This document shows, piece after piece, positions 7,901 to 14,382 of a stretch of DNA of 14,382 nt. How positions within the stretch are numbered: position 1 is the first letter of the stretch; every line of letters starts with the position of its first letter. The position numbers were made by a program, and so were the translations under genes. Source of the DNA: Stephanodiscus triporus (lineage: Eukaryota; Bacillariophyta; Thalassiosirophyceae; Thalassiosirales; Thalassiosiraceae). The notes beneath the pieces were generated by a model. The model was not told the DNA's origin and did no database searches. It saw only the letters and a program-made list of their open reading frames with translations. The stretch spans positions 1-14,382 of the forward strand of contig JALLAZ010000528.1 in assembly GCA_036939755.1 (NCBI GenBank), written 5' to 3'.

Positions 7901-9048
7901 GGAGGAATCGCCGCCGCGACGGCGGCGGACGTTGTCGCCTTCTGCGCCTTATTCTTCCGCTGCCTGAAACGGCCTTCGTTGTTCCCCAGAGAGGCGGGGT
8001 CGTCGTGACGCCAAAGCATCCTCTTCTGACGGGGTCCGCCGCCGCCGCCGACGTGGCACCACGGCGCCGCCATCGCGATCGGATCGGCATTCGCCGTCGT
8101 CGACTGAGGAGGCGCGGGCGTGTAATACGACATCCGACGTCGATCCTCCGTCGACAACATCGGAGGGAGGGGGGAAGGCGACGGGTGCGGCATCGTCATC
8201 GCGGGTCGTCCCGGCCCGATGTCGTCGTCGTCGTCGAACCCGACGCCGCATGCGATCCTCGCCGCGGCCCAGGCGGCGCCCGCGGCGGCGTTCGCGTACT
8301 GCATGGCGTGCTCCCTCATCCGCGCCTCGTAGTACTGTCGCGTGGCGTCGAGGTTCGCGGAGGAGGAAGCGGGGGGGGGGGGGGGCGGAGGCGGAGGAGG
8401 AAGCGGAAACGCAAGAGGAAGTTGCGGAGGCGGAATAAGACTCGGGGGGGGGGACCCATCGCCGATGACGACGCTGCCGTACGCAAGCGGCGGAGGATGG
8501 GGATGATGTTGTAGAGACGCCGCGTACGGGAAACGATATTGATTGCAGTAATTCGACGGATGGTCACCATCGTGGTACGGATCGGCGTAATAACCGGGAG
8601 TTGGCGCATCGAACGTCAACAACGGAGGTCCGCCATTGCCGTTTCCGTGGTTTTGATAGCGGTCGCGAGCGGTCGTCGACATGGTGGGTTCGAAGAACAT
8701 CACTCGCCGCGACGATGGACCGCCGTTGTTATTGTTCTCGTTCGTGCGGGCGGGAGGATACGAGGGCCGCCGATGTTGCCCCTCGCGCATGCCGCTGGCA
8801 TGATCGTCCTCTTTCCCATCATTTTCGTCGTCGTCGTCGTCTTCGTCGTCGTCGTCGTCGATCGAACTCGACTTCTCGGCGGCGATCATCACGCCTCCAT
8901 CTCCAACGACGTCGCCCGCGCCATCCTCCTCCGAGGCGTACGCGTCGACCGGTATTTCGTGGGCCTCGTCCGCGCGGCGGCGGCGACTGATGTCGCCGGC
9001 GTCGTCGTCGCGGGCGTCGTCGTCGCACGGACGGATTTCGTTGTTCAT
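4957..9048 (-). CDS. Large protein with two divergent dsRNA-binding domains and a possible GNAT-like C-terminus
   Basis: One uninterrupted frame of 1363 residues. An in-frame TAA lies six codons before the ATG, which fixes the earliest start. Residues 1-560 are low complexity: Asp/Glu runs, poly-Pro tracts, His/Tyr-rich and Lys/Arg-rich stretches. A first dsRNA-binding domain occupies about 575-655: helix NGVRALHELCSKYRW, strands FVLTVHVNGVELGRGRGG, and helix TKASAKQDASRKALSALI, which keeps part of the KKxAK motif; the usual GPxH loop is not evident. A second, looser domain spans about 817-1010: STLLHAMWQIDDRIWEPPSY, then FQCTATINLYF, then ESKHKASAKLLAAL, split by two long polar insertions. 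From about 1128, VLRRACCDDSDQIHLLL and, after an acidic insertion, SVILVLSRAVALHDPPLGFA could form a GNAT acetyltransferase fold (inference). The C-terminus is acidic then basic, ending KVKKKRKAGEDGMM. dsRNA binding suggests RNA processing or silencing, but no partner is seen. It is divergent from the gene at 9443. Confidence 0.85.
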   Translation of the reverse strand: MNNEIRPCDDDARDDDAGDISRRRRADEAHEIPVDAYASEEDGAGDVVGDGGVMIAAEKSSSIDDDDDEDDDDDENDGKEDDHASGMREGQHRRPSYPPARTNENNNNGGPSSRRVMFFEPTMSTTARDRYQNHGNGNGGPPLLTFDAPTPGYYADPYHDGDHPSNYCNQYRFPYAASLQHHPHPPPLAYGSVVIGDGSPPPSLIPPPQLPLAFPLPPPPPPPPPPASSSANLDATRQYYEARMREHAMQYANAAAGAAWAAARIACGVGFDDDDDIGPGRPAMTMPHPSPSPLPPMLSTEDRRRMSYYTPAPPQSTTANADPIAMAAPWCHVGGGGGPRQKRMLWRHDDPASLGNNEGRFRQRKNKAQKATTSAAVAAAIPPPPPPPPTPLSQQEKVRSKKRENGGNDSISSLGSESRERLGIGRRGNDGVGGGDGDVARGKYACKKSNQRRRFNDEEQDACAKGDIEGDTANENRAVGLGVRKIDDGNHPCQKRGLHHGHSSKSSFSSLGSSTNNANDGNSRNRPSAARTNKKKKNRSQQHDMLKRPSSRKNEGNSLSLSAAPPSGALLGRLIGKNGVRALHELCSKYRWDMPTYSDNDNVKQNNVCNNDISFVLTVHVNGVELGRGRGGTKASAKQDASRKALSALIPGVVFDPNGILLDMGGSQPLLRGGSHVHVGGCGAPGGDDSQSRSNYAGSGPLSMDELGPHLASQLAIGGDGVVHGRLSPDHSETSSISTAISEEVFSGGPLISGGPLLLSNKLGSQQPSSSATLSSLNALKRILSSNIHPCASTTSGVSSASEVDDEDENAYYSSRGASVCSTLLHAMWQIDDRIWEPPSYSFDFRCSPGNLTESINSEDLLAAASGTACSKRKKVESPREVAGHRMFQCTATINLYFPKHLVGDCLSSIMDYWESPLDYLTSKVCNSPSSCDREESLQSRKRKDSFASQSAPSPIKDAVEVQDETPATPKKQEKGDFFQHTLENTGTGLTKRESKHKASAKLLAALFPACCSMVEVKAEAEATRELYAAKKEASQTKRPKIMFLSAEKNGSSERSEFPYAVPTKNDISLHALSLSEAKDGTKRIKWSDSTNVDSSFEVEMDAALQCLQELDEEGRWITRDLSFDDVGKIVLRRACCDDSDQIHLLLNKNQTASTVLPPNQTCSNTKKDYDDDNEENSKCPGEEEYANPSSEMALSDRGRKGKNEERQLGDHSVILVLSRAVALHDPPLGFAILTVKDSTCERRSLSLDRLGYEEHLPRERFVESLETFAKNINCTLDTDNGDSRMGVTLHDIRSFLSRSSPPLYRPEDVVDCVKGGSSRQHLQSVKEEDSEEVDDGSDGGEDQDYTKSKVKKKRKAGEDGMM
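7881..8861. repeat. Microsatellites inside the dsRNA-binding gene (AGG, GTC and poly-G runs)
   Basis: Simple repeats on the plus strand encode homopolymer tracts on the minus strand: AGG repeats (about 7881-7905) and an uninterrupted run of 15 G (8371-8385) give poly-Pro, and GTC/GTCGTC repeats (about 8221-8235 and 8825-8861) give Asp-rich tracts. A second run of nine or so G lies near 8443-8451. These are prone to length change and sequencing error. Because the frame stays open across all of them, the assembled lengths are self-consistent. Confidence 0.85.
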
Positions 9049-9442
9049 TTTTTTGTCGGACAGTTAATCGTAGGGTGTATGGGAGTTGTTTTTCTTCCCC
9101 AAGGGAGCGGCCATTTGTGGCGGGAACAATGCGCCGTTGCACACCTACCCTGCTTACCATACCTCTCCTCAAAGCACAGCCACCTCGCACCTCGTCGCCA
9201 CCTCCACCCCACCTCCACACCCACCGCCTACCGCCCGTCTCGTCTCGTCCTCTCTCCTCGCGAGCGGGGGCTAGATTCTCTACATGCATCTGTAGCGTCG
9301 ATTTCAACAATCTACTATGAGAGATCTTGTCTTCCTTTAGATTAGTAACCCTGGGGCCCTACGAGGCAGGACGAGGAAGGCGTCGCCGTTGGCATTCAAA
9401 ATATGCTTCGAGGTGAGCCCTCGCCGGTCGTGGTTGAAACTT
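9049..9442. promoter_or_regulatory. Shared divergent promoter / 5' leader region with a short upstream ORF
   Basis: About 390 bp separate the start of the minus-strand dsRNA-binding gene from the first in-frame ATG of the plus-strand gene, so both must start transcription here. No TATA box is evident. The middle (about 9170-9260) is C-rich and almost free of G on the plus strand. A seven-codon upstream ORF (MRDLVFL, 9317-9340) ends in the same frame as the main plus-strand ORF. Its TAG coincides with TCTTCCTTTAG, which also looks like a 3' splice site, so a leader intron ending at 9340 is possible. Confidence 0.5.
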
Positions 9443-12094
9443 ATGACCATGCGTCGTCCTTTGCAATTTCTAATCGACCTTGTCCATGATCTGCGCGATG
9501 CTACAGCCTCGGGAAAACGATTTCGTCGCCAGTACAACCCCAACGATTGGGAGTCATCCATCCTCACCGTTCGTCACAACGTCCTGTGCCTTGGAATGTC
9601 ATACCCCAGCGTCGATGCGGTGCTATCCAACCAGCAGGGGAGGATTAATGGGATATTTCATTCCGCGCCCTCGGTGGAACGATGCGTAGAACTTGTGTTG
9701 CGAAATATATTGAGCCAAATCGACGGACGAGATTTGGCTCGCGTGGTGGCCCTCGAGGCCGATAACGACATACTGGCCTATACGGTGAGCGTGGCGGAGG
9801 GTTCCTCCTACGACCAACGTCACCTGAACGCGAACTTCAATAGCAGGACCCTCGTCGAACAAATGCACAAGAGGTGGGGGAAGTCAGTTAGGTTTAGGCA
9901 GGTAATTTTGGATTACTTTTGGAGTCCCTCTGGCAGCTGGGCGATCAATCACTGGCAGAGATCGTTTTTTAACGACAATATCCCGCGATTCGTCGTGGAA
10001 AACTTGCTCAATTTTGGTGATTTGGAGAAGGACTACGTGTTTGTTTCGGCGAAGGAGGCGAACGTAGCAGAAGACTATGTCTCCTCGACCGCGGCAGTAG
10101 TATACTTGCCGTTTTGCTCGCATTGCCTGATCCAGGTAGTCGCATGCTATGATAGGCTGTCTCAGTTTTATGCAATATCATTTCTGCGGAAAGATGAACT
10201 AGAAGAGCACACTCTATGGAAGGCTACGAATACAATATCACCGGCATCCATGAAGGGCTGGCTAGCCAAATCGATAAACCAAGAAGACATATATTGTACA
10301 TTGGATGAGAAGCAGATAAAGAACAGCATAGTCGACGATTATGTAACGAAGGAGGCCGTTCTTGAAGTTTTCCGTATGATTGCTAGGTCTGGTGAAGTTC
10401 GCATGATAAAACTGACCGCGCTGGTAATGTATCATCCAAATTATCCCAAGAGTGATTTCGCGAGATGGACGACGCCTACTCTTGGCGTGAACAAAGGTGG
10501 CTTTGTTGGCTTGAATAGTGGCAAGCATTGCGCTGTCTCTTCTTGCGCGGCAGCGAATAAGGCAATTAATAGAAAATATGTGAATCATCAAAAGAAAAGA
10601 AGTCATTTAAACCAACAACTTGACAAGGTTGGCAGCAGAAAACGAGGGAAGAGAGACGACTCCGCGGTAAAACGTGCAGTCACGAGTGATAATCCGGACA
10701 TCGCTCTCCAAGCTGACCGGCCGTCTGAGCGATCAAGGTCATCTCTTGAATCAGAATATGCCGAAAGGCTCAATCTTTGGGCTGGTATTGTTGTACCGGT
10801 GGATCAAAGAAGTTCTTACAACGAAACAACGGAAGATATCAATGGTCCGCTTTCATTTTCTGATTCAGCACATATGACGCAGACCAATCCGTCTCATGAA
10901 TCGACGGGTGCTGGACGAAAAGAGCTGAAGGCCGATGAGGTAGATTTGGTCTCTGAAACCACTCCAAGTGTAAACGATGTAGTCATGGGAGAAAATTACC
11001 ATTCACACCCAGGAAATGTGCAATTTTTTAACGCTCTGAACTCATGTGGCCTGGATTGTTCAATGGTTGCTGATTGTTTTGCTGATGCATTAAAATTGTT
11101 GGACCCACCTGGTCGCTTCTTGGTTAGAGACGAATGGAACGCTTGTTGGGCCGTCATTGATGATGACAGGGCCATAGCGCTTGTCGCTGCTCATCTTGTC
11201 GATTACCATACGCTGAATCGCCCTTGTGATGCCAACCGCACCAACGAATCGCCTTCGCAGTTGTCATGTGCACTTCAGCGGCTTTATCACGACAAAAATA
11301 AATTGGGTGGCCATCGAAGCAATGTTAGCGAACTCAGTGATACCTCAATTACAGATAGTATAGCGATTTCGAGCGAATCTGGCTGGATTAATGAGGCCGG
11401 AGATGCGTCGTTGTGGGCGCCAATCGTGTCTACTTTGCTGAGCGATGAAAATTCAAATAATGAAGGAACGTCAACATGCACGCGAAATAGTCAGCGAAGG
11501 AGCAGAACAGATGAAGGCATGTCAAAACGGAGTGCTACACGAAATAAACGGAATAGAAGCAAGGCGGGCAAATCATCTGCTTTGGCATTGGCTTTAGCTG
11601 AATTTGAAGCAACTCACAAGACGGACAATTCTGATTGCACAGGGAAATTAGGCAATCTTGATGCGGATGAAGGTGAAGCGTCACTCGCCTGTTCCGAAGC
11701 CAATGACGATTGCGATCATGAGCACGGAATAGCGAAGTCATCCATGGCAGTTTCAGTATCAACGACTCGTTCGTGGTTGTCCTTAGTAGAAGAGCTTGCG
11801 GAAAGTACAGTATTAACGGCCACTGCAACTACCATCAACACCTCAGAATCCGTTTCTGTCGCGGAAGACAACATGACTTCTGCAAACAACACCAGCGCGG
11901 AAGCAGCCACTTTTAGATGCCTTGCTGAATGGCTGCAGCCATCGATTGGTTGCACTCAAGCGAATATTGCTTCGATAAAGATCGCCTTAGGCCAAGTCTC
12001 CGACCGGGGAAAATTTTCGGTTTATCAGCTCTTGACCCATGCCTTCGAGGAAGAGACATCTGCCTTGAGGTCGCTGTGTACTACGAGGAAATGA
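9443..12094 (+). CDS. Uncharacterised, probably nuclear, diatom-type protein (about 883 residues)
   Basis: I do not recognise a named family. The frame is open from 9341, but the first in-frame ATG is 9443, with another at 9449. An alternative model starts at ATG 9403, splices out 9413-9506 (94 nt, GTGAGC...ACAG) and rejoins the same frame; its acceptor lacks a good pyrimidine tract, and the unspliced reading LQFLIDLVHDLRDAT looks coding, so the unspliced start is preferred. Visible parts, numbered from 9443: an ordered N-terminal region (about 1-350) with FRQVILDYFWSPSGSW near 148 and YLPFCSHC near 222, a pattern I associate with uncharacterised diatom proteins; a basic cluster (about 375-407) and a second (about 683-712), likely nuclear signals; a hydrophobic block NVQFFNALNSCGLDC near 526-590; Ser/Thr/Asp-rich linkers; and a helical C-terminus (about 827-879). 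It ends at TGA 12092-12094, convergent with the oxygenase gene. Confidence 0.75.
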   Translation: MTMRRPLQFLIDLVHDLRDATASGKRFRRQYNPNDWESSILTVRHNVLCLGMSYPSVDAVLSNQQGRINGIFHSAPSVERCVELVLRNILSQIDGRDLARVVALEADNDILAYTVSVAEGSSYDQRHLNANFNSRTLVEQMHKRWGKSVRFRQVILDYFWSPSGSWAINHWQRSFFNDNIPRFVVENLLNFGDLEKDYVFVSAKEANVAEDYVSSTAAVVYLPFCSHCLIQVVACYDRLSQFYAISFLRKDELEEHTLWKATNTISPASMKGWLAKSINQEDIYCTLDEKQIKNSIVDDYVTKEAVLEVFRMIARSGEVRMIKLTALVMYHPNYPKSDFARWTTPTLGVNKGGFVGLNSGKHCAVSSCAAANKAINRKYVNHQKKRSHLNQQLDKVGSRKRGKRDDSAVKRAVTSDNPDIALQADRPSERSRSSLESEYAERLNLWAGIVVPVDQRSSYNETTEDINGPLSFSDSAHMTQTNPSHESTGAGRKELKADEVDLVSETTPSVNDVVMGENYHSHPGNVQFFNALNSCGLDCSMVADCFADALKLLDPPGRFLVRDEWNACWAVIDDDRAIALVAAHLVDYHTLNRPCDANRTNESPSQLSCALQRLYHDKNKLGGHRSNVSELSDTSITDSIAISSESGWINEAGDASLWAPIVSTLLSDENSNNEGTSTCTRNSQRRSRTDEGMSKRSATRNKRNRSKAGKSSALALALAEFEATHKTDNSDCTGKLGNLDADEGEASLACSEANDDCDHEHGIAKSSMAVSVSTTRSWLSLVEELAESTVLTATATTINTSESVSVAEDNMTSANNTSAEAATFRCLAEWLQPSIGCTQANIASIKIALGQVSDRGKFSVYQLLTHAFEEETSALRSLCTTRK

Positions 12095-12476
12095 AGTAAT
12101 TTTTATTGTTTGGAGCAATGGATTTACTTCACGCAGAACTTCTTGGGTCATGTCGCATCTCTGGCAATTAATTACGTTTGCCGATTCAACAAATACATAA
12201 ATACATCATGGCGTTTATTGTTGCATGACTTATCCAGCTGTTTGAGTTGGGTGTGGAAATGAATGCTGTGTGCAATGGGCATGTCCATCTCTTCAGAATC
12301 GCATCGCCAGTCACGGATACAGTGTATGCAAACCTATTTTTCTGATAGGGTGTCGCGCAGCCGGCTATCACACCTTGTAGAGGAACTTGATACGCTTACT
12401 TGGCCAAGTGATTCGAAGTGATATGAAACCCAGCAGCTGTCTCAGACAGAAAACTAGATCGACTTTCGCTAACTTA

Positions 12477-12717
12477 ATGAAATCAACAAATTGCGTGCAC
12501 GCCCTCTAGCCGTAAATATTCGATAATCAAAACAGCATATTAATTGGGAAAAAATACATAAACTGTCTGGGCTGAGTGCATTATCCTATCGGAGCGGACA
12601 CATACATCTTTGCTGCCGGTGTGTTCGTCCCACACCGGCCAACCCTTCTCTGCCAGTGTGTTCGTCCCACACTCTTTGATGAAATCAACAATGGCTAAGG
12701 CGTGCACGCCCTAGCCG
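12477..12717. repeat. Diverged direct repeat pair containing the GCGTGCACGC palindrome
   Basis: ATGAAATCAACAA, a short variable spacer, GCGTGCACGCCC and then CTAGCCG occur at 12477-12512 and again at 12679-12717. The copies differ in the spacer (about 2 versus 7 nt) and by two bases (CT) before CTAGCCG. The core GCGTGCACGC is self-complementary. The pair brackets the two hairpins at 12613-12673. Confidence 0.75.
12613..12673. repeat. Tandem hairpin repeat, 37-nt period, with a compensatory base pair
   Basis: CTGCCRGTGTGTTCGTCCCACAC occurs at 12613-12635 and 12650-12672. Unit 1 folds as a 9-bp stem, GCCGGTGTG with CACACCGGC, around the loop TTCGTCC. Unit 2 folds as a 6-bp stem, AGTGTG with CACACT, around the same loop. 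The G-C pair of unit 1 (12618/12636) is an A-T pair in unit 2 (12655/12673), so pairing is kept although both bases changed. This could be a structured RNA element or a 3' untranslated hairpin on either strand. Confidence 0.65.
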
Positions 12718-12724
12718 AACACTA

Positions 12725-12750
12725 GCTGTCTGTACCCAACGGTACACAGC
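12725..12750. repeat. Bulged hairpin with CAAC tetraloop
   Basis: TGTACC (12731-12736) pairs with GGTACA (12741-12746) around CAAC. GCTG (12725-12728) pairs with CAGC (12747-12750), leaving a two-base bulge. It lies 28 nt beyond the oxygenase stop codon in that gene's 3' direction and could be part of its 3' untranslated region or a processing signal. Confidence 0.5.
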
Positions 12751-12777
12751 GCTTGACGCACTCTGTCATGGCATCTA

Positions 12778-13923
12778 TTAATTCCTTGACGCTGCTGTCA
12801 TTTCCTCACCCAATAGAGTAATCCTGTACGTGAGAGAGTAGCGAACGCCTGCACCCTTCGGAGTTGCTTGGATGCCGTGTTCGGCAGCCTTGTTGTGACT
12901 CCCGTCCTCGTGGACGTTGAGCCAAGTTACAGCCATGCCAGCCTTCGGAGTGATAGTCACGTTACTGGTGGGAAAAAAGACGCCGGCACCGCCATCCGAC
13001 AAGTAGAAAACGATGGTTGCCGTAGCAGACTTTGAGAAGTCATGCTCAGTAACATCCTTGTGAACCAGAGTACCGTCACAGTCGGGTTCGGTGCGCTGGA
13101 CGTACAAGTAGTCGCGCTGTGTGTTACCTGAGGGCCACAGATCCTTGATTTTCTGTATTAACACACGAATGAGTTCTTTTTCTTCCATGTCACGACTGCT
13201 GCTAGGAGAAAGTCTGAAGCACTGCTTGCACTTTAGATGTTCGTGGGGCTCTCCGTTGCAACGCTCAAAGCGTTCATCATAGGCAAATGTCTCAAGCATC
13301 CTTTGCACATGATTTGGGTCGATAAAGTCTTGCATTTTCCAGATGCCCGGACTCTTTGCAATCAGCTCCGCCGTGGGTTGAATCGGTGCCATCCAGGGAT
13401 CCTCTTCATCCGATGTGTTCCCAAGAATTTCTTCTTCTTCTTCAGTAAACCAATCCAACCTGCGCCTGGCGGGGCAGGATGCGGTGGGGGCAGGTGTGGT
13501 GATCGGGACGGAAGTGGGAGTACCGGTGGTGGGTTGGCTCGTAGGAGCAGATGTTTTTGACGACTTCCCCTTTTTTGACGCCTTTGACTCCGTCTTTGAC
13601 TCGAGCCCACCCAAATAGGCCTCAAATCCTGACATAGACAGGGAAGAAGGAGAGTCTCCCACGGACATGAACATAGATCCCACATCATAATCGGCGGCGA
13701 CGAGCGCTCTCCCCAAGAAATTCATACCATCCTTGCGTCTTCGTCGATGAAGAGTGTCCTCACTGTTTGTAGATTCTGTACCGTCATACTTCTCACCAAG
13801 CGGCGACGCATTCAGCTCATACATCATTTCCTTGGCACGCCTAGTTGCGGAGACGGGGCAACTTACCGCCTTGGCGGAATCTGCCATGAGGACAATGAAA
13901 ACCGTTTGAGGGAGGAAGCGCAT
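12778..13923 (-). CDS. Secreted/ER prolyl-4-hydroxylase-like 2-oxoglutarate/Fe(II) oxygenase, 381 residues
   Basis: Enzymes of this fold use Fe(II), oxygen and 2-oxoglutarate to hydroxylate substrates, typically prolines in the secretory pathway. The ATG at 13923 is preceded in frame by TAG six codons upstream. Residues 1 to about 20 form a likely signal peptide (MRFLPQTVFIVLMADSAKA). A Ser/Lys-rich region and a Thr/Pro-rich linker (about 122-147) follow, a style common in secreted diatom proteins. The catalytic domain runs from about 185 to 372. The iron ligands are the HKD triad (H288, D290) and H349 in AEHGIQAT; R361 in GVRYSLTYR is placed to bind 2-oxoglutarate. Four cysteines (around HLKCKQCF, CNGEP and EPDCDG) may form disulfides. 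The substrate is not indicated; a cell-wall or silica-associated protein is only a guess. The gene is intronless and convergent with the gene at 9443-12094. Confidence 0.85.
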   Translation of the reverse strand: MRFLPQTVFIVLMADSAKAVSCPVSATRRAKEMMYELNASPLGEKYDGTESTNSEDTLHRRRRKDGMNFLGRALVAADYDVGSMFMSVGDSPSSLSMSGFEAYLGGLESKTESKASKKGKSSKTSAPTSQPTTGTPTSVPITTPAPTASCPARRRLDWFTEEEEEILGNTSDEEDPWMAPIQPTAELIAKSPGIWKMQDFIDPNHVQRMLETFAYDERFERCNGEPHEHLKCKQCFRLSPSSSRDMEEKELIRVLIQKIKDLWPSGNTQRDYLYVQRTEPDCDGTLVHKDVTEHDFSKSATATIVFYLSDGGAGVFFPTSNVTITPKAGMAVTWLNVHEDGSHNKAAEHGIQATPKGAGVRYSLTYRITLLGEEMTAASRN

Positions 13924-14382
13924 TGCTGAACCTAAGAACTATCTTTGTATCTAGTCGATGATGATTATTATAATTGTTGCTTTAGTTTACCATCGCAGGC
14001 GTTCTATCGCTGGATGATGTTGCGGTTTTGTTGGGAGGGGAAGTAATAAAATAATGTGATTGGCGACGAGAGAGCTGTTTTTGATTTTGGGTTCCCCATC
14101 GGGAGTTTCTTCTTTTCTCCTTTTTTAACTCGCACGTGCGCAAGCTACCAGCTGCAAGAATTGGGAAATTTCCCAATTTGAGTCAACCGCCCATGTTCAT
14201 GTAGGAATCAGTTCTAACAAGAATAGAATGGTCTTATTGGGTGCGATGCGATTTGCTTATCGAATGTAATAACAAAAACAAAAAACTCTCCCCATGTCTC
14301 CACATAGCTTTTTGGTTTCCCCCTACCCTCACTCTTTTTACCCGTTTTCCCATACCTCCACTTATAGGTTTTTGGTTTAATC
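13924..14382. other. Upstream region of the oxygenase gene and window edge
   Basis: This should contain the promoter and 5' leader of the minus-strand oxygenase gene. No clear TATA box is seen. A 64-codon minus-strand frame (13982-14176) is basic and low complexity and is not supported as a gene. The last 100 bases are pyrimidine-rich. Confidence 0.5.
14291..14378. repeat. Degenerate direct repeat at the right edge
   Basis: CCCATGTCTCCACATAGC followed by TTTTTGGTTT (14291-14318) recurs as CCCATACCTCCACTTATAGG followed by TTTTTGGTTT (14349-14378), a period of about 58-60 nt. More copies may lie beyond the window. Function is unknown. Confidence 0.6.

Larger units (their letters stand above)
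12095..12777. other. Convergent intergenic region rich in inverted and direct repeats
   Basis: Both flanking genes end here, so it should hold two 3' untranslated regions. No gene is recognised; a 61-codon minus-strand frame at 12186-12371 has no domain. Short palindromes include ACTTGGCCAAGT (12398-12409) and CTGTCTCAGACAG (12437-12449). The right half carries the repeat families listed separately. Confidence 0.6.

Noticed and set aside
7543..8514. 323-codon plus-strand frame antisense to the dsRNA-binding gene
   Set aside because: It is an Arg/Gly-rich shadow produced by GC-rich codon repeats of the minus-strand gene; the minus frame has domains and far greater length.
8539..9345. 268-codon plus-strand frame running into the divergent promoter
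   Set aside because: Val/Arg-rich low-complexity antisense of Asp-rich codons; no domain is seen.
12186..12371. 61-codon minus-strand frame between convergent genes
   Set aside because: Short and unrecognised; position in 3' untranslated sequence makes chance more likely.
12398..12409. 12-bp palindrome ACTTGGCCAAGT considered as a protein-binding operator
   Set aside because: A single palindrome in a eukaryotic 3' intergenic region gives no support for a regulatory role.
13982..14176. 64-codon minus-strand frame upstream of the oxygenase gene
   Set aside because: Basic low-complexity sequence without a domain; more likely promoter/leader DNA.

Overview
This is nuclear DNA from a eukaryotic alga, most likely a diatom (stramenopile). 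The evidence is a gene with six GT-AG introns, five of them only 68-85 nt; a predicted secreted protein with a Thr/Pro-rich linker; relics of the stramenopile Cys-rich repeat family (pattern KRCSxEGCTxxAxxGGVCxRHGA); and a large protein with an ILDYFW block that I associate with uncharacterised diatom proteins. The organism call is inference from these features; no species can be named.

Layout. 1-730: AT-rich intergenic DNA with several small hairpins and no convincing gene. 731-3192 (+): a seven-exon PCMT-family methyltransferase (related to protein-L-isoaspartate O-methyltransferase / PCMTD) carrying an F-box-like segment, a short coiled coil and a very acidic tail. 3193-4956: a gene-poor stretch with a small basic ORF on the minus strand (3723-4079), a 25-bp direct repeat, a relic of a WDR83/MORG1-like WD40 gene and three broken copies of the Cys-rich repeat. 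4957-9048 (-): a 1363-residue intronless ORF with a long low-complexity N-terminus, two divergent double-stranded-RNA-binding domains and a possible GNAT-like C-terminus. 9049-9442: a shared divergent promoter and leader. 9443-12094 (+): an unknown, probably nuclear, protein of about 883 residues. 12095-12777: a convergent intergenic region full of short hairpins and two families of direct repeats. 12778-13923 (-): a predicted secreted or ER-lumen prolyl-4-hydroxylase-like 2-oxoglutarate/Fe(II) oxygenase. 13924-14382: its upstream region and a degenerate direct repeat at the window edge.

The genes do not form an obvious pathway. The points most worth attention are the composite dsRNA-binding protein, the joining of a PCMT methyltransferase to an F-box-like segment, the graveyard of gene fragments at 3.4-4.9 kb, and the covarying hairpins at 12.6-12.75 kb. 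No prokaryotic mobile element, CRISPR array, tRNA or rRNA was recognised.
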